Both the position numbers and the translations under genes were made by a program. Of a stretch of DNA of 64,000 bases, positions 1 through 6,571 are shown in pieces (position 1 is the first letter of the stretch; every line of letters begins with the position of its first letter). The DNA is from Bacteroidota bacterium (GTDB lineage: Bacteria; Bacteroidota; Bacteroidia; Bacteroidales; Prolixibacteraceae). The stretch spans positions 1 to 64,000 of the forward strand of contig JAUYMU010000050.1 in the NCBI GenBank assembly GCA_030698405.1, written 5' to 3'. The notes beneath the pieces are model-generated. The model made no database searches, was not told the DNA's origin, and worked only from the letters and a program-made list of their open reading frames with translations.

Positions 1-57
1 ACACTATACTGTAAAGCAGTAAGGTGGAGGTTAAGGCCTCCCTGACTCTTATCGTGA

Positions 58-399
58 ACAAAAATAGCCGGAAAGATATTTTTCTCAGCATACTCTAACG
101 ATCTAATTTACAAGAATATTATTTTCGAGCCGAATTGCTGGAAAGACCGCGAATTGGTTGAAAGTATCCGGAAAGAAATAGAAGCCACTTTACTTGGAAA
201 AACTCAGCCATCTGATTATTCAATCATTTTAGCGGTGATGGCCGGCAAAACCAATTTAATGAGTCGCATTTTTCCTGAAAGAACTCAGAGAAAGGAAGCA
301 GCCAGCAACCTGAAAAAACTTCCTGAAACGCCAATATCAAAAGCAGTTCAGGAAGCCATACAGATGATGCATGCCGCTGTTGTTGCAGCTGCGACGTAA
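58..399 (+). pseudogene. GPP34 (GOLPH3-like) C-terminal fragment
   Basis: The frame open from 58 encodes about 113 residues that resemble the C-terminal part of bacterial GPP34 (Golgi phosphoprotein 3-like) proteins, which bind acidic phospholipids and have an unclear role in bacteria. The recognisable part is the helix pair around LLGKTQPSDYSIILAV and SRIFPERTQRKEAA and the tail PISKAVQEAIQ followed by an Ala/Val-rich end. The homology seems to start before the first possible start codon (TTG at 154), and a TGA at 55-57 closes the frame upstream, so the N-terminal two thirds would lie in another frame or be missing. Bases 1-57 are closed in at least two frames and hold a small hairpin (GGAGG ttaagg CCTCC, near 26-41). 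Only the left edge is visible, so pseudogene status is inferred. Confidence 0.5.
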
Positions 400-402
400 G
401 TT

Positions 403-480
403 TGGGACGAAAAGGCGAGTGGGCGACAAGGCGATAAGGAGACGAGGAGAGTGGGAGACGAGGCGAGTGGGCGATGGGTG
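403..480. repeat. GA-rich degenerate tandem repeat
   Basis: A purine-rich tract built from variants of gagtgggcgac and gacgaggagagt. It opens the 343-bp non-coding stretch 400-751, which otherwise holds AT-rich sequence and the composite repeat at 576-700. A similar GA-rich tract is at 8757-8822. Confidence 0.5.
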
Positions 481-575
481 AAAATGGAATGATTCGGTAA
501 TTTGAAGATTTGAAAATTTATTGGCTGATAAATAAAAGAAAGCAAATATATCCCTTTGAATTGTTCATTCACAGC

Positions 576-700
576 GACCCTGCAAGGGTCAAATCTGAAT
601 AACCACGGGTGCAGCGAAGCGGAACCCGTGGTAAAAACATCCATATCAAACAAGGCGCATCAAATAATCTGGTTTGAAACTTAAATGCACTATGCGCCGC
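576..700 (+). repeat. Composite hairpin repeat, copy 1 (tail type B1)
   Basis: Hairpin 1 is GACCC-tgcaa-GGGTC (576-590). A linker CAAATCTGAATAA follows, then hairpin 2, CCACGGGT (603-610) pairing with ACCCGTGG (624-631). The tail (654-698) is bounded by the inverted repeat GGCGCAT/ATGCGCC. The same order of parts recurs at 27784, 27993, 32450 and 35151. Confidence 0.75.
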
Positions 701-751
701 ACTCAATAAAATTGAGTCTTTGAAAACTTTTAAATAATACTTTTGGCTCTC

Positions 752-2050
752 ATGGAAAAAGTAAACATATTTTGGTTTCGGCGCGATTTGCGGACAGACG
801 ACAATCACGGGTTATTTCAAGCTTTGAATTCCGGTTTGCCGGTAGTGCCCGTGTTTATTTTTGATCCTGCAATTCTGGCTCAGTTTCCCAATCCGAATGA
901 TGCACGTCTCACGTTTATTCATCGCTGTCTGACCGATTTAAACCGTGAATTTGAAAAACACGGCAGCAGTTTGCAAGTTTACTTTTCTTCTCCTGAAGTG
1001 GTTTTCAGGCAACTTGCAGCCAAATATTCCATCCAGAATGTTTTCACAAATACTGATTACGAACCTGCTGCAATTGAACGCGATCAAAAAGTTGAAAAGC
1101 TGCTTCAGTCGCTTGAAATTGGATTTCAGACTTTTAAAGATCAGCTTATTTTTCATCACAACGAAGTGGTAAAAGCCGACGGAACTCCATATACTGTATT
1201 TACACCGTACAGCCGCAAGTGGAAAGAAAAACTTGCCGGCGGGGAAATACAGTTTTATGAAAGCGAAAGACTTTTGCTTCAGCTAAAACACATGGTTTCA
1301 GGTTATTTTCCTGAATTGACTGAAATTGGCTACCAACCGCAATCCGTAAAGTTTCCTGATAAGAATTTCAATCAGCAACTAATTGAAAATTACGCTAAAA
1401 TGCGCGATTTTCCTGCCGAAAACGGAACAAGCCGACTGGGAGTCCACCTGCGTTTCGGGACAATTTCAATACGGAAACTTACTTCGTTTGCTCTAATACA
1501 TTCCGAAGTATTCCTGAATGAGCTGATCTGGCGGAATTTTTACATGGATATTCTGTGGCATTTTCCACACGCAGCAGGGAAATCGTTTAAACCAAAATAT
1601 GATTTTATTCCCTGGCGAAACAATGAAACTGAATTTGAGTGCTGGTGCAACGGTGAAACTGGTTATCCAATTGTGGATGCAGGAATGCGGGAACTGAACC
1701 AAACCGGCTTTATGCACAATCGGGTCAGAATGGTAGTTGCCAGCTTTTTGACCAAACATTTGCTGATCGACTGGCGGTGGGGCGAAGCCTATTTTGCCGA
1801 AAAATTACTGGATTACGAATTGGCCTCCAACAACGGTGGCTGGCAGTGGGCGAGTGGTTCGGGTTGCGATGCCGCTCCGTATTTCCGGGTTTTTAGTCCC
1901 GATTTGCAAACCAAAAAGTTCGATCCCCAACTGAAATACATTCGGAAATGGGTTCCCGAATTTGAGTCTTTTGCTTACCCGAAACCCATTGTGGATCATG
2001 CTTTTGCGAGGAATAGAGCGATTGAAACGTATCGGAAAGCGTTGAAATAG
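752..2050 (+). CDS. phr: Deoxyribodipyrimidine photolyase (class I)
   Basis: A 432-residue DNA photolyase, which uses reduced FAD and blue light to split cyclobutane pyrimidine dimers. The N-terminal antenna domain opens with NIFWFRRDLRTDDNHGL, and the FAD-binding domain has LNELIWRNFYMDIL, GYPIVDAGMREL and NNGGWQWASGSGCD, all hallmarks of class I CPD photolyases. Length is normal for the family. I chose the ATG at 752; the TTG at 743 adds only three residues. A TAnnTTTG box (TACTTTTG, 738-745) touches the start, which would give an almost leaderless transcript, but no well-spaced -33 box is visible. A cryptochrome role is possible but less likely. The gene ends at a terminator-like repeat shared with the next cassette. 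Confidence 0.93.
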   Translation: MEKVNIFWFRRDLRTDDNHGLFQALNSGLPVVPVFIFDPAILAQFPNPNDARLTFIHRCLTDLNREFEKHGSSLQVYFSSPEVVFRQLAAKYSIQNVFTNTDYEPAAIERDQKVEKLLQSLEIGFQTFKDQLIFHHNEVVKADGTPYTVFTPYSRKWKEKLAGGEIQFYESERLLLQLKHMVSGYFPELTEIGYQPQSVKFPDKNFNQQLIENYAKMRDFPAENGTSRLGVHLRFGTISIRKLTSFALIHSEVFLNELIWRNFYMDILWHFPHAAGKSFKPKYDFIPWRNNETEFECWCNGETGYPIVDAGMRELNQTGFMHNRVRMVVASFLTKHLLIDWRWGEAYFAEKLLDYELASNNGGWQWASGSGCDAAPYFRVFSPDLQTKKFDPQLKYIRKWVPEFESFAYPKPIVDHAFARNRAIETYRKALK

Positions 2051-2054
2051 TTCA

Positions 2055-2094
2055 AAATAAAAAAGCGGTCCTCTTTTGAAACCCGCTTTAAATT
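2055..2094. repeat. Direct repeat R1 and terminator-like hairpin
   Basis: The stem AAAGCGG/CCGCTTT (2062-2068 with 2083-2089) sits just after the photolyase stop. The 40-bp block matches 2811-2851 with four mismatches and one indel by eye. The two copies bracket the toxin-antitoxin pair. Confidence 0.7.
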
Positions 2095-2160
2095 GTCCTT
2101 AAATTTTGCTGATATTTTTTCTTTTGTATTTTTACTAATTTTGGTCAAAAACTATATCTT

Positions 2161-2391
2161 ATGATTGCAGTTAGCGGAGTTTACGAAAATGGGGTGATAA
2201 CCCTTGAAAGGAAAGTAAGATCAAAGAGAAGTATGAAAGTCATTGTTACATTTCTTGATGAAGAAATTCAGCATGATCCCAAAAGATTGACGACTCTGGA
2301 TTTTTCATTCAAACGATCCAGAGAAAAATCCAAAGGATATGATGGTTCTTTATCAGATGCTGTTGTTGATGATAGAAAATCAGAATTATGA
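2161..2391 (+). CDS. Putative antitoxin of a PIN-domain TA pair
   Basis: A 76-residue protein whose start, AVSGVYENGVITLERKV followed by VIVTFLDEE, is typical of the small antitoxin families (DUF2281/DUF104-like) found next to PIN toxins. The N-terminal half would form a short beta-rich fold. The C-terminal half is charged (RSREKSKGYDG) and probably wraps the toxin. It overlaps the downstream toxin by the ATGA tetranucleotide, the usual layout of a translationally coupled antitoxin-toxin operon. Assignment rests on the start motif, size and neighbour. DNA-binding autoregulation is expected for the family, but I saw no operator with confidence. Confidence 0.75.
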   Translation: MIAVSGVYENGVITLERKVRSKRSMKVIVTFLDEEIQHDPKRLTTLDFSFKRSREKSKGYDGSLSDAVVDDRKSEL

Positions 2392-2816
2392 AGATTTTTC
2401 TTGATACCTCTTCTTTGATAAAACTATATCATACTGAGCCTGGGACAGATGATCTGGATAGATTATTGGACGAAAATTCGGTAGAGGAAATATTTTTGGC
2501 AGAAATAGCGAAAATTGAATTCAATTCTGCGGTTTGGAAAAAAGTCAGGACAAAAGACTTAACAAAAGAAGAAGCTGTCGAAATAATAGATTCGTTTCAA
2601 TCTGATTACCCGAATTATTCCTTTATATCTACTGACCATCAATTGCTAGTTGCAGCCCGTGATTTAATCGCAAAGTATGGATTTGCAGGATTGCGAACCT
2701 TGGATTCAATTCAGTTGGCTTCAATTCTTTCCATTAAGGAAGAGTTGTCTTTAGCAGCTACTGCTGATGAATTACTGAGAAGTCTGATTGAAAAAGAGGG
2801 AGTAAAATCCAAATAA
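2388..2816 (+). CDS. PIN-domain toxin (VapC-like ribonuclease)
   Basis: A 142-residue PIN-domain protein. The expected acidic residues are visible: Asp6 in IFLDTSSLIKLY, a Glu in AEIAKIEF (Glu39 or Glu44), Asp106 in LRTLDSIQLA and Asp127 in AATADELL. These coordinate Mg2+/Mn2+ in the family, which cuts RNA and is blocked by the partner antitoxin. The start ATG overlaps the antitoxin stop. The pair lies between two 40-bp direct repeats (2055-2094 and 2811-2851), suggesting it arrived or was duplicated as a unit between photolyase and glutathione peroxidase. The RNA target cannot be told from the sequence. Confidence 0.85.
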   Translation: MKIFLDTSSLIKLYHTEPGTDDLDRLLDENSVEEIFLAEIAKIEFNSAVWKKVRTKDLTKEEAVEIIDSFQSDYPNYSFISTDHQLLVAARDLIAKYGFAGLRTLDSIQLASILSIKEELSLAATADELLRSLIEKEGVKSK

Positions 2817-2851
2817 AAAAAGCAGCCCTCTTTCGAAAACCGCTTTAAATT
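2811..2851. terminator. Direct repeat R2 / convergent terminator
   Basis: Second copy of the 40-bp repeat. The AAAGC...GCTTT stem is followed on the minus strand by a T-rich run (CTTTTTTTATTT), so it suits the glutathione peroxidase gene that converges on it from 2872. On the plus strand it can end the TA operon. Confidence 0.65.
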
Positions 2852-2871
2852 AATTTCAGCAGACTGTTTGT

Positions 2872-3408
2872 CTATTTCTTTATCCAGCCTAATATTTTGT
2901 CATCATCGGGTTTTACTTTGGGTGCAACCATGTCAACCAAATTGCCTTTTTCGTCAATCAGGTATTTCTGAAAATTCCATGCAACTTCAGAATCCATCAC
3001 TCCGTTTTCACTTTTGCTGGTCAACCATTTGTACAAAGGATGAATGTCGTCGCCTTTCACCGAAATTTTCGACATCATCTGGAAAGTTACTCCGTAATTC
3101 TTTTCACAGAATTCGGCAATTTCTTCTTCGGTTCCGGGTTCCTGTTTCATGAAATTATTTGCAGGAAAGCCAATAATGGTGAATTTCTCGCCACCATACA
3201 TTTCAAATATGGACTGAAGTTGTTTATACTGAGGGGTTAATCCGCATTTCGAAGCGGTATTTACCACCAGTACTTTTTTCCCTTTCAGGCTTGAAAGATT
3301 AAATTCTTTGCCTTCAATATCCTTTACCTTAAAGTCATAAAATGATTTTTGACCAAAAGCAATTGTTGAAATAATAAGCAGACTAAAAATTAATGTGATT
3401 GTTTTCAT
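2872..3408 (-). CDS. Exported glutathione peroxidase-family protein
   Basis: A 178-residue thiol peroxidase of the GPx family with an N-terminal signal peptide (hydrophobic LIFSLLIISTIAFGQ), so it is probably exported. The peroxidatic Cys55 is in NTASKCGLTPQY, and the conserved WNF (144-146) is present. The family motif FPCNQF reads FPANNF here: the resolving-type Cys is Ala83, while Cys101 (EFCEKNYG) is another possible partner. Family members reduce hydroperoxides, usually with thioredoxin when the active residue is Cys rather than selenocysteine. It is transcribed divergently from dnaX. Confidence 0.9.
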   Translation of the reverse strand: MKTITLIFSLLIISTIAFGQKSFYDFKVKDIEGKEFNLSSLKGKKVLVVNTASKCGLTPQYKQLQSIFEMYGGEKFTIIGFPANNFMKQEPGTEEEIAEFCEKNYGVTFQMMSKISVKGDDIHPLYKWLTSKSENGVMDSEVAWNFQKYLIDEKGNLVDMVAPKVKPDDDKILGWIKK

Positions 3409-3440
3409 CTTTAATTTATTGATTTGATTTCACGATGAAA

Positions 3441-3448
3441 CAAATTTA
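3441..3448 (-). promoter_or_regulatory. -7 box for the GPx gene
   Basis: On the minus strand this reads TAAATTTG, matching the Bacteroidota -7 consensus TAnnTTTG, 33 bp before the start codon. No convincing -33 box at the usual spacing. Confidence 0.4.
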
Positions 3449-3536
3449 GTTCCAAAAAGTTTTATCAGCTTTGCAAATGTTACTGTATGCAGCGATGATT
3501 TAAATTCATCGCTGATTTTGTTAATAAATTTCGCCC

Positions 3537-3565
3537 TTGCCGTAAGGCCAGAATTTGTATATTTG
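3537..3565 (+). promoter_or_regulatory. Promoter of dnaX
   Basis: TTG (3537-3539) as -33 box, an 18-bp spacer and TATATTTG (3558-3565) as -7 box fit the Bacteroidota promoter model. Transcription would start near 3571, about 17 nt before the dnaX ATG. Confidence 0.55.
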
Positions 3566-3587
3566 GGCGTTCAATGAAGAGAATTTT

Positions 3588-4691
3588 ATGGAGAATTTTA
3601 TTGTTTCAGCGCGGAAATACAGACCCGATACGTTTCAAACTGTTGTTGGTCAGGCATCAATTACATCGACATTAAAAAATGCGATCAAAAACAATCAGCT
3701 TGCCCATGCCTATTTGTTTTGCGGCCCTCGCGGAGTCGGAAAAACTACCTGCGCGCGTATTTTTGCCAAAACCATTAACTGTCAAAACCTTTCGGCGGAA
3801 ATTGAGCCATGCAACCAATGCGAGTCGTGCATGGCCTTCAACGGAAACCGCTCCTACAATATTCATGAGCTGGATGCCGCTTCGAACAATTCGGTTGACG
3901 ACATCCGCAACCTGACTGATCAGGTTCGGATTCCGCCGCAAATCGGGAAATACAGTGTTTATATCATCGATGAGGTTCACATGTTGTCGTCGAGTGCATT
4001 CAATGCATTCCTGAAAACACTTGAAGAACCGCCACGCCATGCTATTTTCATTTTAGCCACTACCGAAAAGCACAAGATTATTCCAACCATTTTGTCACGT
4101 TGTCAGATTTTTGATTTTAACCGTATCAAAATTAGTGACATATCCGGTTATTTGTCGCATGTTGCCAAAGGTGAATCTGTTTCGATTGAGAGTGAAGCGC
4201 TGAACGTGATTGCTCAAAAAGCCGATGGCGCCATGCGTGATGCATTGTCGATTTTCGACCAGATTGTTAGCTTTTCAGGAAGAAATATTTCCTACAAAGA
4301 TGTTATCTCAAACCTGAACGTGCTCGACTACGATTATTATTTCAGGTTGGTTGATTTGTTCCTGAAAAATGACATCTCCGGAAGTTTGCTGCTTTTTAAC
4401 GAAATTCTCGACCATGGTTTCGATGGTCACCATTTTATTACCGGGCTTAGTTCGCATTTCAGGGATGTAATGGTTTGCAAAGATTCTGTAACCATACAAT
4501 TGCTCGAAGTTGGAGGCGAAATCAAGGAAAAATACAAAATTCAGGCAACACACTGCGACAATGATTTTCTGATTGGCGCCCTGCAGATTGCCAACGAATG
4601 CGATCTTCAGTACAAAGCAAGTCAGAATAAAAGATTGCTGGTTGAATTGGCGATTATCAAAATTACGCAGCTTACCTTAAAAAAAAAATAG
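3588..4691 (+). CDS. dnaX: DNA polymerase III gamma subunit (DnaX, short form)
   Basis: This 367-residue product holds the three clamp-loader domains of DnaX, the ATPase that loads the beta sliding clamp. Walker A is GPRGVGKT (46-53), Walker B is DEVH (128-131), the zinc-binding cysteines are CQNLSAEIEPCNQCESC (65-81) and the sensor region has LATTE. The ATG at 3588 is preferred to an in-frame TTG at 3555 because it gives the standard start and fits the promoter. The frame ends at TAG 4689-4691, right after an A10 run (4679-4688). The C-terminal tau region continues open in the -1 frame to 5332, so this product corresponds to a gamma-type protein. Confidence 0.92.
   Translation: MENFIVSARKYRPDTFQTVVGQASITSTLKNAIKNNQLAHAYLFCGPRGVGKTTCARIFAKTINCQNLSAEIEPCNQCESCMAFNGNRSYNIHELDAASNNSVDDIRNLTDQVRIPPQIGKYSVYIIDEVHMLSSSAFNAFLKTLEEPPRHAIFILATTEKHKIIPTILSRCQIFDFNRIKISDISGYLSHVAKGESVSIESEALNVIAQKADGAMRDALSIFDQIVSFSGRNISYKDVISNLNVLDYDYYFRLVDLFLKNDISGSLLLFNEILDHGFDGHHFITGLSSHFRDVMVCKDSVTIQLLEVGGEIKEKYKIQATHCDNDFLIGALQIANECDLQYKASQNKRLLVELAIIKITQLTLKKK
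4679..4688 (+). promoter_or_regulatory. Candidate A10 slippage site in dnaX
   Basis: Ten consecutive A residues encode the last lysines before the gamma stop (4689-4691). One extra A in the mRNA, or a -1 ribosomal shift, joins the frame that stays open to 5332. A small hairpin, CGGC-gattct-GCCG (4710-4723), lies 21 nt downstream. Slippage at A-runs makes gamma and tau in some bacteria; the same pattern could also come from a homopolymer sequencing error. Confidence 0.6.
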
Positions 4692-5332
4692 TTGACGAAA
4701 CCGGTGAAGCGGCGATTCTGCCGATCTTTAACCTGACTGATGCATTACCACAACAGGCTGTTGTTTCAGTATCACAACCTGAAATCAGTGCTTCTGTTGT
4801 AGCAAACAATCTCGCACCAATTGAAAAACCTTCAACAATGAAGGTCATCCGAAAAATGGGTAGCTCGTTTAGCCCGTCAATCAAAGATGCACTTTCAGGA
4901 AGCAGCCAGGAAAAAAAAGTACAGGATGATCCCCAGAAAAGCATATTTAGTCAGTACCAGAAAAATGATTTTGAACCATTTACCCAGGATGAACTGACGG
5001 CAAAATGGATAGAATTTTTGGATAAAATGGCCGACCGTCCAAGTCTTTGTTCCGCACTTTCAAATGTTCCGGAAATAACTGATGGAAATAAATTGTTGCT
5101 CAAAATCGGAAATTCAGTTCAGGAAGAAGATGTCAGACAGATAAAGCCGGAACTTGTTTCGTGGCTGCGCAAAGAACTCCGAAATTTGGGAATTGAAATA
5201 ATTACCAAACTCGAAAAAAACGAATCAGAACGGGTTATTTTTTCTGATTCGGAAAAATTACAGATGATGATGCAAAAGAATCCGGTACTGAATGAATTTA
5301 AACAAAAGTTCAACCTCGATTTTCATGACTGA
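4688..5332 (+). CDS. dnaX: DnaX tau-specific C-terminal segment (-1 frame)
   Basis: Reading on from the A10 run in the -1 frame gives about 214 further residues with no stop: IVDETGEAAILPIFNL, a low-complexity linker, then an acidic alpha/beta segment that contains FTQDELTAKWIEFLDKMAD and ends FKQKFNLDFHD. Joined to the upstream part this makes a protein of about 581 residues, the usual length of Bacteroidota DnaX. In tau the extra domains bind the polymerase alpha subunit and the helicase. An independent start at the ATG 4838 is possible but would leave the open 150 bp before it unexplained. Translation through the shift is inference. Confidence 0.75.
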   Translation: MVDETGEAAILPIFNLTDALPQQAVVSVSQPEISASVVANNLAPIEKPSTMKVIRKMGSSFSPSIKDALSGSSQEKKVQDDPQKSIFSQYQKNDFEPFTQDELTAKWIEFLDKMADRPSLCSALSNVPEITDGNKLLLKIGNSVQEEDVRQIKPELVSWLRKELRNLGIEIITKLEKNESERVIFSDSEKLQMMMQKNPVLNEFKQKFNLDFHD

Positions 5333-5401
5333 TTGTTATCATTTCTGAAACTTTTCAGGTATTTTCTTGTTCAAATTTAAATTTAAGTTCGGGGCTAAGC
5401 T

Positions 5402-5409
5402 TAATTTTG
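5402..5409 (+). promoter_or_regulatory. -7 box for ferritin
   Basis: TAATTTTG matches TAnnTTTG, 32 bp before the ferritin ATG. No well-spaced -33 box was found. Confidence 0.35.
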
Positions 5410-5441
5410 TATTTTTATTGAAAATTGAAAAACATAGAGCT

Positions 5442-5954
5442 ATGATAAAAAAAGAAGTATTAGATGCAATAAATGCACAGATCAATGCTGAAAGTTATTC
5501 GGCATATCTTTATCTTTCGATGGCTGCCTACTTTGAAGACATGGGGCTTTCAGGTTTTGCCAACTGGATGAAAGTTCAGTATCAGGAAGAAGCGGCACAT
5601 GCGCTGAAATTTTTCAACTATCTGACCGAACGCAATGGCAAAGTAGTTTTGAAAGCGATTGAACAGGTGCCAGTTGATTTTGGTGGAATTGTTGACGTAT
5701 TCGAAAAGACTCAGGTACACGAAGCCCATGTTACCGACCTGATTAATAATTTGATGAATGTCGCAATGACAGCCAACGACCATGCTTCACAAAGTTTCCT
5801 GAAGTGGTTTATTGATGAGCAGGTTGAAGAAGAAGCCAACGTTCAAAAGATTCTGGACACACTTAAACTTATCGACGGACAAGGTAATGGTATTTTTATG
5901 ATGGATCGTGAATTTGGACAGCGAGTCTTTGTTGATCCAAATGCGGCAGTATAA
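5442..5954 (+). CDS. Ferritin (non-heme)
   Basis: A 170-residue ferritin that stores iron as ferric mineral in a 24-subunit cytoplasmic shell. The four-helix bundle starts IKKEVLDAINAQINAES, and the di-iron ferroxidase ligands are visible in the QYQEEAAHALKFFNYL helix and the EQVEEEANVQKIL helix. Length and C-terminal tail (GQRVFVDP) match the FtnA group of Bacteroidota. The start at 5442 follows a leader of about 30 nt after a TAATTTTG -7 box. The gene is monocistronic, ending in a strong terminator at 5976. No Fur box was recognised. Confidence 0.95.
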   Translation: MIKKEVLDAINAQINAESYSAYLYLSMAAYFEDMGLSGFANWMKVQYQEEAAHALKFFNYLTERNGKVVLKAIEQVPVDFGGIVDVFEKTQVHEAHVTDLINNLMNVAMTANDHASQSFLKWFIDEQVEEEANVQKILDTLKLIDGQGNGIFMMDREFGQRVFVDPNAAV

Positions 5955-5975
5955 TTTTTACAAATAATAATTTGC

Positions 5976-6005
5976 AAAAGGCTGCCATTTGGTAGCCTTT
6001 TTTTT
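5976..6005 (+). terminator. Intrinsic terminator of ferritin
   Basis: The stem AAAGGCTGCC/GGTAGCCTTT with loop attt is followed by a run of Ts (through 6005). It is a ten-pair stem with one G-U pair. Confidence 0.85.
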
Positions 6006-6021
6006 ATGTGTAATAATTTTT

Positions 6022-6044
6022 TAACCGCTATTTGTTAGCGGTTA
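6022..6044. repeat. Perfect inverted repeat upstream of the Gre-like gene
   Basis: TAACCGCTA-tttgt-TAGCGGTTA, a nine-pair stem, lies 39 bp before the Gre-like ATG. It lacks a T-run on either strand, so it may be an operator or leader hairpin rather than a terminator. Confidence 0.5.
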
Positions 6045-6083
6045 ATCAGAATAAAAAAAAACAGTAATTAAAAACAAAATGCT

Positions 6084-6494
6084 ATGGGAAATATTATTGT
6101 AAATAGTTTGGACTATCAACGGATTCAGAGACAAATAAAAGAAGCTATGATCCAAAAAACAATTGATGTCGCAGAAGCAGAAAAACTAATCAATGAATTG
6201 AATTCTGCGACCATTTTAACTCCCCACGAAATTCCGGGTGATGTGGTAACAATGAATTCGGTTGTAAAGATTTCATTTGTTGATAGTGGTAAACAATTGG
6301 AATTTAAAATTGTATATCCAAATGAAGCTAATTTTAAGGAGAAAAGGGTTTCTATATTTTCTCCGGTTGCCACTGCCCTGATCGGGTTCAGAGTTGGCGA
6401 CTTGATTGAATGGATGGTTCCGGGAGGTCTGACAAAAATCAGAATCGACGAGATACTCTATCAACCTGAAGCTGCCGGCGATTATACTCTTTGA
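6084..6494 (+). CDS. GreA/Rnk-family transcription factor-like protein
   Basis: A 136-residue protein with the GreA/GreB C-terminal FKBP-like fold: VVTMNSVVKISFVDSGKQLEFKIVYP, then SPVATALIGFRVGDLIEWMVPGG and the closing strand LTKIRIDEILYQP. The N-terminal 45 residues form only a short helical stretch, too short for the full Gre coiled coil with its acidic tip. This fits the Rnk group and related stand-alone Gre-C proteins, which bind RNA polymerase near the secondary channel. A 70-bp gap separates it from the RelA/SpoT homologue on the same strand, so a link to stringent control is possible but unproven. Confidence 0.8.
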   Translation: MGNIIVNSLDYQRIQRQIKEAMIQKTIDVAEAEKLINELNSATILTPHEIPGDVVTMNSVVKISFVDSGKQLEFKIVYPNEANFKEKRVSIFSPVATALIGFRVGDLIEWMVPGGLTKIRIDEILYQPEAAGDYTL

Positions 6495-6571
6495 TCATTA
6501 TTTGATTTAGCTGGTTCTTTGGAAATGAAGCAGTTTTTACATACTATTATTTCAATATTGAAAATGTGAAC

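Noticed and set aside
752-2050. DASH-type cryptochrome
   Set aside because: FAD-domain motifs and length match class I CPD photolyase better.
4838-5332. An independent 164-residue gene after dnaX
   Set aside because: The frame is open back to the A10 run and its sequence continues the DnaX tau linker and tail, so it is better read as part of dnaX.
6022-6044. Terminator before the Gre-like gene
   Set aside because: Perfect stem but no T-run on the outgoing side of either strand; ferritin already has its own terminator.
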